Positions 18,828 through 28,730 of a stretch of DNA of 64,000 nucleotides are shown here, one piece after another. Under the pieces are notes generated by a model. The model was not told the DNA's origin. It made no database searches and saw only the letters and a list, made by a program, of their open reading frames with translations. The stretch spans positions 186,001 through 250,000 of the forward strand of contig NZ_WKJC01000002.1 of NCBI RefSeq assembly GCF_009674675.1, read 5' to 3'. Source of the stretch: Kangiella sp. HZ709 (lineage in GTDB: Bacteria; Pseudomonadota; Gammaproteobacteria; Enterobacterales; Kangiellaceae). Each line of letters begins with the position of its first letter. Positions within the stretch are counted from its first letter, which is position 1. A program made the position numbers and the translations under genes.

Positions 18828-20721
18828 AAAGTAGGTATTTTTTATAAAATTCTAACTCTGCTTCAAAAGCTTTGATGATAGTTGCTGGTTTTCTAAAACC
18901 ATGCCCTTCGCCTTCGAACTCTATATATTCGTATGCCAGACCCTTGGCTTCTAGCGCCTTAACCATGGCTTCAGATTGACTAGGAGGCACCACTTTATCC
19001 TCTAAGCCCTGCAGGAGTAATATTGGGCAAGAAAGCTTATCGGTATGCTCACTGGGCGAGCGTTCAAGATAGAGCTTCTCAGACTCTGGCAAAGGGCCTA
19101 CAACCGTATCTAGATAACGAATCTCAAATTTATGACTATCTTGTGCAAGTGATAATAAATCCGCAACACCATAGCGGCTCATACCTACTTTAAATTTATC
19201 ATGAAAGGTCAGCGCACAAAGGGTCGTATAGCCGCCGGCACTGCCGCCTCTGATAGCAAGGCGATTGATGTCCACTTTACCCTCTTGCACCAAGTGTTGG
19301 GCCATAGCAATACAATCGTCCACATCATAAATACCCCACTGGCCTTTTAGCGAGTCACGGAATTTACGTCCATAGCCAGTACTGCCGCGATAATTAACGT
19401 CGGCAACGGCAAACCCACGATTAGTCCAAAACTGTACCTGTAAATTAAAACCGGCATCCGTCATGCCTGTTGGGCCACCATGGCTCATTACAATCAATGG
19501 CGGCAGTTCATTTGTTGGATTCTGGTAATCATCATTTGCTGGCGGATAAAAGAAGCCATGCGCTTTAGCATCCTTGGTGGTACTAAATGTTAGATGTTGT
19601 CCTTGCGAAATACTTTGAAATTGAAAGCTATTTTTAGCAGGAACAAGGGGGCTAATTTCATTGGTTTTACTATCTAAAAGATAAATACTTAATGACTTAA
19701 CTTTGCTGGCTGCCATAAAAAACAGCTGCTCATCTACTTTAGTAAGTTGACCATTGAAATAACAAAACCGTTTCTCTAAAAGTTCAACTTCAGAAGTCTC
19801 TAGGTCGATCTTATATAAATTCTGCTCACCCTTTTTAGTTCCAATGGCATAAAGCTTATTATCAATTAATTGAAAACTATTACAGCCAAATTGCCATTGA
19901 GGAAAACCAAATTCAATTTCATCAAAATCATGACTAAGCTCGCCATTTAAATAGATATGCCACCAACCATTTGAGTCAGACACATAGATTAATTGATTAT
20001 CATCAGTCCACTGAGGATTATAAATTGACGTCTGATCACCTCCAGCGACTTTAAGCGGATTACCAACATCTCCATCAGAATAAATATCTGCTTGCCATAA
20101 CTCAGTTTCATCCCAAGGCATATTTGGATGCGACCACTGTAGCCAACAAATTCTCTTACCGTCAGGACTTATTCTAGGATTAGAGTAAAAATCAGCACCA
20201 TTAGCTATAACTTTCACTTCACCAGTTTCAATATGACAACTGATTAGATCATTAATAACCTGATGAGCATTTGAATCTTTAGGATGAAACTCGCGCACAC
20301 AAACGGTAAAGTTATGCAGATCTGATAAATCTCCATCTGCATACCTTAAGCCAAGCTTGGTTTCACTTTCCTGTGTTAAAGGTCTAACGGTTTCACTAAC
20401 TAGGTTTTGCAAATACAACCTTTGATCTTTGTCATTGGCGAATATGATTTTTCCTTTCGCCCCCCAAAAGTCGCCAGAGCCATATTCGTGGACTCGCGTT
20501 TTAACGCTATACCCTTCTGGCGTAATATCAACCGTTTTGCCATTGCAATATTTAACAATAACGCCACGGCCTTTGTCTTGTGCTCGAGACTCTAGCCAAT
20601 AGACAGAGTTTCCAATCACTTTCATTTGCCCTAATCGATTAGATTTCGCGGCTAACATTTCAGTACTAATGTCAGATTGCCAATGACCGAATGGGGCTAT
20701 ATTTAAGGTGTTATCATTCAT
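18826..20721 (-). CDS. S9-family prolyl oligopeptidase-like serine peptidase
   Basis: This 631-residue protein combines an N-terminal WD40/beta-propeller-like region (about residues 25-380, with repeats such as SPDGKRICWLQW) and a C-terminal alpha/beta hydrolase. The nucleophile is Ser494 in RGGSAGGYTT, the Asp lies in GLEDKVVPPSQSE and the His in EGEGHGF. No signal peptide is visible, so it should be cytoplasmic and cleave short peptides, probably as an acylaminoacyl- or dipeptidyl-type peptidase. It overlaps the upstream methyltransferase gene by four bases (ATGA), so the two are co-translated. Confidence 0.92.
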   Translation of the reverse strand: MNDNTLNIAPFGHWQSDISTEMLAAKSNRLGQMKVIGNSVYWLESRAQDKGRGVIVKYCNGKTVDITPEGYSVKTRVHEYGSGDFWGAKGKIIFANDKDQRLYLQNLVSETVRPLTQESETKLGLRYADGDLSDLHNFTVCVREFHPKDSNAHQVINDLISCHIETGEVKVIANGADFYSNPRISPDGKRICWLQWSHPNMPWDETELWQADIYSDGDVGNPLKVAGGDQTSIYNPQWTDDNQLIYVSDSNGWWHIYLNGELSHDFDEIEFGFPQWQFGCNSFQLIDNKLYAIGTKKGEQNLYKIDLETSEVELLEKRFCYFNGQLTKVDEQLFFMAASKVKSLSIYLLDSKTNEISPLVPAKNSFQFQSISQGQHLTFSTTKDAKAHGFFYPPANDDYQNPTNELPPLIVMSHGGPTGMTDAGFNLQVQFWTNRGFAVADVNYRGSTGYGRKFRDSLKGQWGIYDVDDCIAMAQHLVQEGKVDINRLAIRGGSAGGYTTLCALTFHDKFKVGMSRYGVADLLSLAQDSHKFEIRYLDTVVGPLPESEKLYLERSPSEHTDKLSCPILLLQGLEDKVVPPSQSEAMVKALEAKGLAYEYIEFEGEGHGFRKPATIIKAFEAELEFYKKYLL

Positions 20722-21377
20722 GTTTTTAAATCGTTAAAATTAATTTGAAATAAAACTTCATCCAATTTTGAAAGCTGTAATTCTTTCCAACGGTGATGAT
20801 TGTTGATAAGTGAAATACGATCAAGCTCTCGAATCGAAGACTCTGGAAAAAGCTCCGTTAATTCATTTTGAGCAATATAAAAAGGTGGTCCAGACATTTC
20901 ACCTTCTTCATAATCCATCGTGACCATTAAAATAGTCGCCTTAGGTTGTAATAAAGACTTTAAATGCTTTATATATTTATCTCTTAACTCTTTAGGCAGA
21001 GCAACTAACGCAGCTCTATCAAATACTTGAGAAAATTTACCAATATCTTTGGTCTCTATATCAAAGAAATCAGCTAGCCAAATATCAAAATCCCCAAAGT
21101 CATAACACTTCTTCTGTTCAAAAGTTTTACGCTTGAAACTTAATTCTGAATCAATAATAAAGTTATCGATAGCTGAAGGATTAAACTCTATAGAAGTTGA
21201 GTGGATATTATTTTGCGCTAAAAAAATTGGATCAACCGACTTACCTGATAAAGGTAATAACAACTTTTCTTTGTTATCAAGAAGATACAAGTACCGCCGT
21301 AAGAAAGGGTGAGCTTCGCTTAGATGAAATGGTTGCGAAGCTCTTTGCCAACAAGTATCCCAAAAATGATAATCCAT
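20718..21377 (-). CDS. Thiopurine S-methyltransferase-like SAM methyltransferase
   Basis: This 219-residue protein starts MDYHFWDTCWQRASQPFH, the TPMT-family N-terminus, followed by LLPLSGKSVDPIFLAQN (SAM-binding region) and SIEFNPSAIDNF. An acidic motif and VFDRAALVALP, both typical of bacterial TPMT (Tpm, tellurite or selenium methylation in some species), follow. The natural substrate is not known. It lies between sohB (12 bp upstream) and the S9 peptidase (4-bp overlap). Confidence 0.88.
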   Translation of the reverse strand: MDYHFWDTCWQRASQPFHLSEAHPFLRRYLYLLDNKEKLLLPLSGKSVDPIFLAQNNIHSTSIEFNPSAIDNFIIDSELSFKRKTFEQKKCYDFGDFDIWLADFFDIETKDIGKFSQVFDRAALVALPKELRDKYIKHLKSLLQPKATILMVTMDYEEGEMSGPPFYIAQNELTELFPESSIRELDRISLINNHHRWKELQLSKLDEVLFQINFNDLKT

Positions 21378-21389
21378 TCAATAATAGTG

Positions 21390-22496
21390 TTATTTAAAAA
21401 GATTGGATTGATTAGATCGTTGCACCCACCCCATAACAAAACGATCTAGAAACCCATGAAGGCTAATGGATAACTTATCAGATAGTGGACGTTTTATTTC
21501 GTATTTTACAGTGTAAACATCTCTATCCTTAGTTGCATGTGTGATCAAATCATCACTGGTACTGATAGCATCAATCAGACCTAGCTCCAATGCTTGGGAA
21601 CCATACCAATGCTCCCCAGTAGCAACTTTCTCTATATCCAAGTCAGGGCGATTTTCGGTAATAAACGCTTTAAACAGCTCATGTGTATCTTCTAACTCTT
21701 GCTTAAACTTATCACGAGCATAAGTCGTATTCTCACCAAACATGGTTAAGGTTCTTTTATAATCCCCTGCGGTATGTTGCTCATAGTCTACATGAGCTTT
21801 TTTTAGGAGTTTGTTAAAGTTTGGGATTTCTGCAACCACACCGATAGAACCAATGATTGCAAATGGTGCACTGATGATTTTATCAGCAACACAAGCCATC
21901 ATATAACCACCGCTAGCCGCCACTTCGTCTACGGCAATAGTCAGTTGATAACCCGCAGACTTAATACGACTCAATTGCGAGGCAGCAAGACCGTAGGTAT
22001 GGACCATTCCACCGGGGCTTTTCAAGCGAACTAAGACTTCATCTTGTTTGTTTGCGGTTGCTAAAATGGCACTAATTTCTTCACGTAGAGACTCAACATC
22101 GCTGGCTTCAATATCGCCATCAAAATCTAAAACGTAAGTTCTTGGTTTGATCTCTAATTCGTCTTGAATAACTTCTTCATTTTCTTTAGTGGTATTTTCT
22201 TTTGCTGCTTTAACTTTCTTTTTCTCAGCTTTAGCCTCTTTCTTATCTTGTTCTTTTTCTTGTTTTTGCAGTGCTTTCCATTCAGCTTTAGACAAGACTT
22301 CACTTTGAATCGTGTGTTTATGATCTTTAATTTCTTCACCAAGATTGGTAACTTTAATGTCACCTTTATGAGTCGAGCGTTGCTTTTGACCCGCGCTTAA
22401 AATAAACCCAAACACCATAATAATAGCTACCACAATAGTAGCTGCTTTGAGCAGAAAAAGACCGTAATCGGCTATAAATTCCAATAGAGACTCCAA
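21390..22496 (-). CDS. sohB: Inner-membrane serine protease SohB
   Basis: This 368-residue S49-family protease has an N-terminal membrane helix (about residues 8-30), a Lys/Glu-rich linker (about residues 80-115) and a signal-peptide-peptidase domain. The nucleophilic Ser195 lies in VAASGGYMMACVAD, followed by the family motif IIGSIGVVAE; the general-base Lys should be in the segment YKRTLTMFGE. Length is close to E. coli SohB (349). It is first in an operon with the TPMT-like and S9 genes, which have no evident functional link to it. Confidence 0.94.
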   Translation of the reverse strand: MESLLEFIADYGLFLLKAATIVVAIIMVFGFILSAGQKQRSTHKGDIKVTNLGEEIKDHKHTIQSEVLSKAEWKALQKQEKEQDKKEAKAEKKKVKAAKENTTKENEEVIQDELEIKPRTYVLDFDGDIEASDVESLREEISAILATANKQDEVLVRLKSPGGMVHTYGLAASQLSRIKSAGYQLTIAVDEVAASGGYMMACVADKIISAPFAIIGSIGVVAEIPNFNKLLKKAHVDYEQHTAGDYKRTLTMFGENTTYARDKFKQELEDTHELFKAFITENRPDLDIEKVATGEHWYGSQALELGLIDAISTSDDLITHATKDRDVYTVKYEIKRPLSDKLSISLHGFLDRFVMGWVQRSNQSNLFK

Positions 22497-22530
22497 GTTA
22501 TCAATAAAAGTCGTAACAAGACTAGATACA

Positions 22531-22563
22531 AAAAAGCCCTCGCTATTTTAGCGAGGGCTTTTG
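22531..22563 (-). terminator. Terminator of the lipase gene
   Basis: A very stable stem of about 12 bp (AAGCCCTCGCTA/TAGCGAGGGCTT) is followed on the minus strand by a T-run. It lies about 20 bp past the lipase stop, and sohB starts just beyond. Confidence 0.92.
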
Positions 22564-22581
22564 ATCCTAAAGGATTATTGC

Positions 22582-24750
22582 TTAAGGTTCAACGAGTGCC
22601 GTATCAGTTACCACCACTTGCGTACCGCCAGAAGCTATAAAGGTTGCTATCGCTGTTTGCATTGCCGTAGTTTCTGCTAAGAACTCTGTTGGGCCATTAG
22701 CGCCAGCCGGGCTTAATGGCGTAGCATGGTTACCCGAAACAAACTTCATAAAGGCTCTATCAGTCATAGTGGTATCGGTTACTGTAGCCAAACCGTATAG
22801 AGCAGCATGAGGAATAGAACCAGCTAACGGAGCGCCAGGCGCTGCATTTGGAACTACCGAATCACCGCGTACTTGAATGGATAAAGTAGGAATATTATTC
22901 GCTTGAGCAATCGTTGCATAGTTAATTGGGTCACCCGAATCAACAACTGTCTGAGCCGCAACCAAGAAGCTTTGTAGCGTTCCAGCTAAGAAAGCTGGAT
23001 CAGTTGGGTCTTCACCAGAACCCGCAGCCACACCAGCACGAATACGTGGACCAAATGATTCAGAAGCATTTAACATCTGTGCAATTGAACCGGACGCGGT
23101 AGCAATAATGCTTTGTTGCGCTAAATCAGCTAACGCAGTGTAATTTGAACCGACGATACCGCCTAGAGAGTGTCCCATGAAGCTTACTTTGCTAGCATCT
23201 AAATCAGGCATTGAATCACCATCAATATCCATTCCAGGAATCGCTTTTTCTAAAGTTAACAAGTCTAAAGAGGCTTGACGCAAATTATCACGTGACGCTA
23301 AAAGGTTTAATAAATTAATCGTATGAGCACCAGAGGCGTCAACATTTCCGTCAGGGCCTGGAGCGCCTGTAGCATTATCGATGAAGTCCACACCAAATGT
23401 ACGCTCACGAATTCCACCTGGGATATAGCCTTCAAAAATACCAAGCAAACCACCAGAAGCAGCTTGTAAGCCTAAATGCACTGGATTATCCGCAGCAATA
23501 CCATGCAGTGGTTGATCCATAGACACAACCGCATTACAAGCTCCAGCCATAGTATCAGCTATACCTAACATCGCAGTACGGTCACTAGTAATACCATGTT
23601 GGAAAATCATTACAGGATAAGGTTTTGGACAAGCAGGATTCTTCGGAAGAGAAACCAATAATGGAACCGTCTCATCGCCTTGCTTTTGAGGCAATGGGTT
23701 TGCATAAGTTAGATTACCGCCAGCTAATGGGTTCGGTACTAAGTTACCACCAACAGGAACGAAATCTGCCGCAACCCAGCTATCATCTAAGATAGCAGTA
23801 GGAGTGGCCGCACTTGGAATACCTGACAAGTAAGGAAGCGTCATTTGACCTTTATAAAGGTTGGCGGCGCCAATACCGGTAAAAGGCGTAGTATCCGTCA
23901 TTAAGCTACTGAAACTCGTTGCTGGCAAAGCACCCTGCGAAAAAGGTAGATCAATATAGAAACCTTTTGCGGCTACTAATGAATCAGCTACCGACTGAAT
24001 TGTAAACTGATAGGATAAAATAGCATCATCGCTTTCTATTCCTTGTGTGGCTGCTGCTGCTAGCATCGCGTTCACTAGCTGCCTAATAGGCTCTAACGCT
24101 GCTGCTGCACCACCAAGTGGCTCAGTAGACTTGGCTAAATTATAAGAACTATCACCAGATAATGGCGTTCCATTAGAATCCGTTAAGCCATTTGTTAGAA
24201 CTACCATATAAGATGCTTGAGGTTCAAATGGTCTTAACGGCACAACCGCTACTGTCAATGGACCAGCAACTTGCGCTACATAATCAACACCAGGAACTAG
24301 CTCTGCCTCAATACCTGTAACTGGGCCCGTGGGAGCGATAATACCGGGTTGAACTTCTGATCTTAAAACCGAAGTTTTAAAAATTCTAAAAGATTGCCCT
24401 AGTGTTAAACTCGTGGAATCTAAGGTTGCACCATTATCCGTAAAACTGATGGTAAACGGAGCATGAGTAGACCAACCGTCTAATGCATTAATAGCCGTAA
24501 TTGGATTTGATGCACTTGGATCACTGTTTGGAATATTTAAGGTTAAGTCCTCAGAACCTAAAAATAGCAAATCATTCGGTACAGGCACACTACCTGAAGC
24601 CGGCGAATAGACTGGCGACATTTGAGCTGATGGTCCGCCGCTACCTGAACCTGAGTCTACGCCAGGAATTATAGGTTCTGCTGGGCCATCACCACACGCT
24701 GATAATATCACGCTGCTGGCAAGAGCTAACCCGACTAAAACTTTATTCAT
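22582..24750 (-). CDS. Pla-1/cef (VolA-like) family lipoprotein lipase
   Basis: This 722-residue protein has a lipoprotein signal peptide ending in the lipobox LSAC (Cys19) and a Gly/Ser-rich linker. It continues with the VolA/Pla-1 N-terminal domain (YSPASGSVPVPNDLLFLG) and a C-terminal alpha/beta hydrolase domain. The nucleophile is Ser528 in FMGHSLGGIVG, and the likely His is in VSGNHATPLSP. In Vibrio, VolA is a surface-exposed lysophospholipase that releases fatty acids for uptake. Here fadR is directly upstream on the same strand and a good FadR box lies about 110 bp before the start, supporting a lipid-use role. The ribosome site GGGAG is well spaced. Confidence 0.88.
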   Translation of the reverse strand: MNKVLVGLALASSVILSACGDGPAEPIIPGVDSGSGSGGPSAQMSPVYSPASGSVPVPNDLLFLGSEDLTLNIPNSDPSASNPITAINALDGWSTHAPFTISFTDNGATLDSTSLTLGQSFRIFKTSVLRSEVQPGIIAPTGPVTGIEAELVPGVDYVAQVAGPLTVAVVPLRPFEPQASYMVVLTNGLTDSNGTPLSGDSSYNLAKSTEPLGGAAAALEPIRQLVNAMLAAAATQGIESDDAILSYQFTIQSVADSLVAAKGFYIDLPFSQGALPATSFSSLMTDTTPFTGIGAANLYKGQMTLPYLSGIPSAATPTAILDDSWVAADFVPVGGNLVPNPLAGGNLTYANPLPQKQGDETVPLLVSLPKNPACPKPYPVMIFQHGITSDRTAMLGIADTMAGACNAVVSMDQPLHGIAADNPVHLGLQAASGGLLGIFEGYIPGGIRERTFGVDFIDNATGAPGPDGNVDASGAHTINLLNLLASRDNLRQASLDLLTLEKAIPGMDIDGDSMPDLDASKVSFMGHSLGGIVGSNYTALADLAQQSIIATASGSIAQMLNASESFGPRIRAGVAAGSGEDPTDPAFLAGTLQSFLVAAQTVVDSGDPINYATIAQANNIPTLSIQVRGDSVVPNAAPGAPLAGSIPHAALYGLATVTDTTMTDRAFMKFVSGNHATPLSPAGANGPTEFLAETTAMQTAIATFIASGGTQVVVTDTALVEP

Positions 24751-24858
24751 TGATTACTCCCATTTTAAATATCAAGGACTTACAGGCCTTATTTATATAA
24801 TTTAATGTTATAAACACAGTAAGATAAACAATCCTACTCTGTAATGTATGTCTTTGGC

Positions 24859-24875
24859 AAGTGGACTTACCAGAT
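24859..24875. promoter_or_regulatory. Candidate FadR box upstream of the lipase gene
   Basis: The minus-strand 17-mer ATCTGGTAAGTCCACTT agrees with the E. coli fadB FadR operator (as recalled) at 13 of 17 positions. It also agrees at 13 of 17 positions with the site upstream of fadR. A possible lipase -35 element (TTGCCA, minus strand) lies immediately downstream of it. Confidence 0.6.
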
Positions 24876-24894
24876 TCTCAAATCACTAATAAAA

Positions 24895-25617
24895 TTAACG
24901 ATTTGCAATCTCACTAAAGCTTTTTAACTCTGCTTTAGCGCGGTTCCATAATTCACCACTTTCATGACCGTATTTCCATAGAACATCGATGGCTTTATCA
25001 GCATCACCGTCTTTTACTGCTTGTGCTAAATCTTTGTAGTATTGATAAGCAAGCTTCCGAGTTTGCTCCCAACCAAAATAGAAATTTCCTATTTTATAAT
25101 AAATAGCTTCAAAGCCATTAAGCATTAAAGTGTAGATTGGATTTCCCGAAGCACGTGTCGCCAAGTGATGAAATTGCCAGTCAAATGCTATGTAGCCTTG
25201 GGTATTGTTTGGAACCTGATCAATTTTATCTAGCATTTCGATTAAAGCAGCAGGATCGTTTTTGATAGCTCTGCGTAAAAAGATACTGGCAGTTGAAGTT
25301 CTTGCTTCTAATAAATTATCCGCTAACTCTATAGAGCCTTCGTCATCAAGTTGAATTAAAGTATCTAACACATTTAAAGTAGCCGATTCCCAAATATCAT
25401 TTACTTTAGTTGGCTTACCATGTTGGATAGTTAACCAACCATCACGAGCCAAACGTTGCAATACTTCTCTCAAAGTCGTTCGAGTCACTCCAATAATCTC
25501 TGCCAACTCGCGTTCAGCAGGTAAAATAGTACCGGCGGCGAATTTACCATTCCAGATAGACTCAACAATGTATTGCTCGGCAAAGGCGGCTGGCGTTAAA
25601 GCTTTAGCTGTAGCCAT
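24895..25617 (-). CDS. fadR: Fatty-acid metabolism regulator FadR
   Basis: This 240-residue GntR-family protein has a DNA-binding domain nearly identical to E. coli FadR: LPAERELAEIIGVTRTTLRE followed by LQRLARDGWLTIQHGKPTKV. The C-terminal helical acyl-CoA-binding domain includes NPIYTLMLNGFEAIYYKIG. FadR represses fatty-acid degradation genes and activates unsaturated fatty-acid synthesis; long-chain acyl-CoA releases it. The neighbour nhaB is divergent, the same pairing as in E. coli. A candidate FadR box 33 bp upstream of its start suggests autoregulation. The lipase gene follows on the same strand after 144 bp. Confidence 0.96.
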   Translation of the reverse strand: MATAKALTPAAFAEQYIVESIWNGKFAAGTILPAERELAEIIGVTRTTLREVLQRLARDGWLTIQHGKPTKVNDIWESATLNVLDTLIQLDDEGSIELADNLLEARTSTASIFLRRAIKNDPAALIEMLDKIDQVPNNTQGYIAFDWQFHHLATRASGNPIYTLMLNGFEAIYYKIGNFYFGWEQTRKLAYQYYKDLAQAVKDGDADKAIDVLWKYGHESGELWNRAKAELKSFSEIANR

Positions 25618-25649
25618 TTAGATCCCCAAAATTCTGTTTTAGTAGGAAA

Positions 25650-25666
25650 AAGTGGTAAGAGCACTT
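25650..25666. promoter_or_regulatory. Candidate FadR box upstream of fadR
   Basis: AAGTGGTAAGAGCACTT has AAGTG/CACTT arms and agrees with the E. coli fadB operator (as recalled) at 11 of 17 positions. Read on the minus strand it agrees with the lipase-side site at 13 of 17 positions. It is in the fadR-nhaB divergent region, close to fadR. Confidence 0.5.
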
Positions 25667-25849
25667 ATTTTCAACGTTTTTAACACATAGTCCACCCCAT
25701 TTCTAGCCTATTGGCTAATAAAGCAGCAATAATTGATTAAAAACTCTAATCTAAAGCTTTATCAAAGTTTTTAGCCCGAAAATGCTGGAAAATCTACGAT
25801 AACTCCATAGAATGTATAACCATAAATTCTAAAGAAAAATGACACCAAT

Positions 25850-27442
25850 ATGAGCTATAACGTTCGCAATGCGATTTTCGATAATTTCTTAGGGAATGCC
25901 CCTGACTGGTACAAAACTACCATTATTGGATTTTTGTTACTTAACCCTTTTATTCTGTATGCTCTTGGTCCTGTGATTGCTAGTTGGGTTATTGTTGCTG
26001 AGTTTATTTTTACCCTAGCTATGGCTTTGAAATGCTACCCATTACAACCTGGCGGTTTAATCGCGATTGAAGCCGTCTTTTTAGGGCTAACTTCGACCAG
26101 TACCATCATGCACAAAATTGACGACAACTTAGAAGTATTATTGTTGTTGATTTTTATGGTGGCAGGTATCTTCTTTATGAAGAATCTATTGCTATTTTTA
26201 TTCTCCAGAATTTTGCTAGGTATCAAATCTAAAAGAGCATTGTCGTTAATGTTTTTATTAGTGTCTGCTTTTTTATCAGCATTCTTAGATGCTTTAACCG
26301 TGACCGCGGTAGTGATTTCTGTGGGGGTTGGTTTTTACGGTATTTTCCATAAAGTAGCTGCCGGAATTGATTACAAAGATCGAGCAGATATTAATACGGA
26401 CGAAGAAGTTTATGAGCAACATCGAGCTGATCTAGGTCAATTCCGCTCTTTCTTACGTAGCCTTATGATGCATGCCGCAGTCGGAACCGCTTTGGGTGGA
26501 GTTTGTACTTTAGTAGGAGAGCCGCAAAACTTACTAATTGCTAATACTGCTAGTTGGGAATTTACTGAGTTCTTTTTGCGAATGGCACCGGTAACTATTC
26601 CCGTGTTATTTGCCGGCATTATCGTTTGCTACTTGTTAGAAACATTTAAAGTCATGGGCTACGGTGCGTTGCTTCCAGATACAGTAAGAAAAGTGATGGA
26701 AGAAGACCAAGTTAATCGTGATGCTAAACGCACCAAAAAAGATAACTGGAATTTAGTCATGCAGGCTTTGGTTGGCGTTTGGTTAATCATTGCATTAGCA
26801 CTTCACCTTAGCACTGTGGGCTTAATTGGTTTATCCGTTATTGTTTTAGCAAGTGCCTTTACTGGCGTTATTGACGAACACGCTATCGGTAAAAGCTTCG
26901 AAGAAGCACTACCCTTTACAGCTTTATTAACCGTATTTTTTGTTATTGTTGCGGTAATTTTTGATCAGCAACTTTTCACACCAATTATTCAATATATTTT
27001 CACCATGGACAGCGATTCACAAGTTGCAGCGTTTTACATGGCCAATGGTGTCTTATCCGCTATCAGCGATAATGTTTTTGTAGCCACCGTCTATGTAGGT
27101 GAAATAAAGCAAGCAGCTGTTAATGGCGTTATTAATCGAGAGACATTTGATCTACTGTCTGTAGCGATTAATACCGGTACCAATATTCCAAGCGTTGCCA
27201 CACCAAACGGTCAAGCTGCCTTTTTATTCTTGTTAACTAGCGGTTTAGCGCCATTGATTCGATTATCCTATATGCGCATGGTGGTTATGGCTCTGCCTTA
27301 TACCATTGTTATGACCATTATCGGTTTGATTGGAGTCTTGTATTTCTTAAAACCTGCTACAGCAACCATGTATGAAAAAGGGTTGCTCAATCATCATTCA
27401 ATAGAACAATTAAAGAGCGACGGTAAATCTAATTCTCATTAA
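25850..27442 (+). CDS. nhaB: Na+/H+ antiporter NhaB
   Basis: This 530-residue membrane protein exchanges external protons for internal sodium. The N-terminal segment ([20 protein letters not shown]), the [20 protein letters not shown] region and [16 protein letters not shown] are characteristic of NhaB. About 12 hydrophobic segments are seen. Length is close to E. coli NhaB (513). A sodium antiporter here fits a marine lifestyle, but NhaB is also widespread outside the sea. It is divergent from fadR and ended by its own terminator. Confidence 0.96.
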   Translation: MSYNVRNAIFDNFLGNAPDWYKTTIIGFLLLNPFILYALGPVIASWVIVAEFIFTLAMALKCYPLQPGGLIAIEAVFLGLTSTSTIMHKIDDNLEVLLLLIFMVAGIFFMKNLLLFLFSRILLGIKSKRALSLMFLLVSAFLSAFLDALTVTAVVISVGVGFYGIFHKVAAGIDYKDRADINTDEEVYEQHRADLGQFRSFLRSLMMHAAVGTALGGVCTLVGEPQNLLIANTASWEFTEFFLRMAPVTIPVLFAGIIVCYLLETFKVMGYGALLPDTVRKVMEEDQVNRDAKRTKKDNWNLVMQALVGVWLIIALALHLSTVGLIGLSVIVLASAFTGVIDEHAIGKSFEEALPFTALLTVFFVIVAVIFDQQLFTPIIQYIFTMDSDSQVAAFYMANGVLSAISDNVFVATVYVGEIKQAAVNGVINRETFDLLSVAINTGTNIPSVATPNGQAAFLFLLTSGLAPLIRLSYMRMVVMALPYTIVMTIIGLIGVLYFLKPATATMYEKGLLNHHSIEQLKSDGKSNSH

Positions 27443-27453
27443 TTAATTATCAA

Positions 27454-27483
27454 TAAAAAAGCAGGCATACGCCTGCTTTTTTA
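27454..27483. terminator. Bidirectional terminator between nhaB and dnaQ
   Basis: A 6-bp GC-rich stem GCAGGC/GCCTGC (extended by A-T pairs) with an ATAC loop is flanked by A- and T-runs. Confidence 0.9.
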
Positions 27484-27509
27484 TTTCCATTTTAAATTTA
27501 ATGGATTAT

Positions 27510-28202
27510 TTATTTCCAAAGAGCATCCGATAAAGATTCGATTTTTTCTTGATGCAATTTTAACTCTTCATCACTGGCTTTAATTACTCTTAAAGGCGCT
27601 CTCTCAGCAGAAAGTTTACGGATTTTTATTTCACCCGTTTGTGAGGTATTAGTAGAGGCCTGGCGTCCCAAAGTTAAACTGGTTTGACCGCCCGTCATTC
27701 TTAAGTAAACGTCGGCTAGAATTTCGGAATCTAATAAGGCGCCATGCAGCTCACGATGGGTATTATCAATATCATAACGCTTACATAAAGCATCTAAGCT
27801 ATTGCGCTGTCCTGGGTGCATTTGCCTCGCCAGCGTCAAGGTATCCAACACCGAGCAATAATCACTCATAGAACCTTTCGAACTGCCCAATAAATTGAGC
27901 TCATGATCCAAGAAGCCAATATCAAACGGCGCGTTATGAATAATAAGTTCAGCACCATCAACAAAATTCAAAAAATCTTGAGCCACATCTTCAAACAAAG
28001 GCTTATCTTCTAAAAACTCATTGGTAATACCGTGTACTTCAATCGCACCCTCATCAATTTCTCGGTTAGGCTTCAAATATTGATGATAGTGATTACCAGT
28101 TAACTTTCGGTCAACTAACTCCACACAACCAATTTCAATGATTCTATGCCCTTCTGAAGGCTCTAAACCGGTAGTTTCTGTGTCTAATACTATTTGTCTC
28201 AT
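27510..28202 (-). CDS. dnaQ: DNA polymerase III epsilon subunit (3'-5' proofreading exonuclease)
   Basis: This 230-residue DEDDh exonuclease proofreads for the replicative polymerase core. ExoI is LDTETTGLEP (residues 6-15), ExoII is IHNAPFDIGFLDHEL, and ExoIII is HGALLDSEILADVYL with the catalytic His and Asp. The C-terminal segment after residue 185 should bind the alpha subunit. Length is slightly shorter than E. coli DnaQ (243). It is downstream of rnhA in a conserved three-gene group (yafS, rnhA, dnaQ). Confidence 0.96.
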   Translation of the reverse strand: MRQIVLDTETTGLEPSEGHRIIEIGCVELVDRKLTGNHYHQYLKPNREIDEGAIEVHGITNEFLEDKPLFEDVAQDFLNFVDGAELIIHNAPFDIGFLDHELNLLGSSKGSMSDYCSVLDTLTLARQMHPGQRNSLDALCKRYDIDNTHRELHGALLDSEILADVYLRMTGGQTSLTLGRQASTNTSQTGEIKIRKLSAERAPLRVIKASDEELKLHQEKIESLSDALWK

Positions 28203-28232
28203 GATTAATTCTTTTTAAATTTTTATCTAGAT

Positions 28233-28715
28233 TTAGTTGCTTTGGTTTACACTTCGACGCGCATTTGATAAGTCTTGCTCTGCAAGCACCTTATCCACAC
28301 CTAAATTAGCAAGCTCATCTGCAATTTCATTTTCAGTATGCCCGCTATGGCCTTTAACCCAATGCCAGTTCACTTGATGCTTGGCAACCTCTTCATCCAG
28401 AGCTTGCCATAAATCTTTATTCTTCACCGGCTTTTTACTAGCCGTTTTCCAGCCTTTGGCTTTCCAACCTTCAAGCCAGGATTGAATACCATTTTTGACG
28501 TAACTTGAATCCGTAGTCAATTCAACTTGCGAAGGTTTTTTTAACGCTTTTAACGCTTCAATAGCCGCCATTAGCTCCATGCGATTATTGGTGGTTTCTA
28601 ATTCTCCACCGTATAATTTTTTTTCATGCTTACCTGAGCGTAACAAAGCTCCCCAGCCACCAACGCCGGGGTTTCCTTTACAAGCACCATCGGTAAATAT
28701 TTCAATTTTTTTCAC
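28233..28715 (-). CDS. rnhA: Ribonuclease HI
   Basis: This 160-residue enzyme cuts RNA in RNA-DNA hybrids. All catalytic residues are visible: Asp in [12 protein letters not shown], Glu in [14 protein letters not shown], Asp in [11 protein letters not shown], and the His/Asp region [19 protein letters not shown]. The basic handle loop ([21 protein letters not shown]) is present in the usual position. Length matches E. coli RNase HI (155). It lies 15 bp after the yafS homologue and 30 bp before dnaQ. Confidence 0.97.
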   Translation of the reverse strand: MKKIEIFTDGACKGNPGVGGWGALLRSGKHEKKLYGGELETTNNRMELMAAIEALKALKKPSQVELTTDSSYVKNGIQSWLEGWKAKGWKTASKKPVKNKDLWQALDEEVAKHQVNWHWVKGHSGHTENEIADELANLGVDKVLAEQDLSNARRSVNQSN

Positions 28716-28730
28716 TGCTTCATTCTCAAT

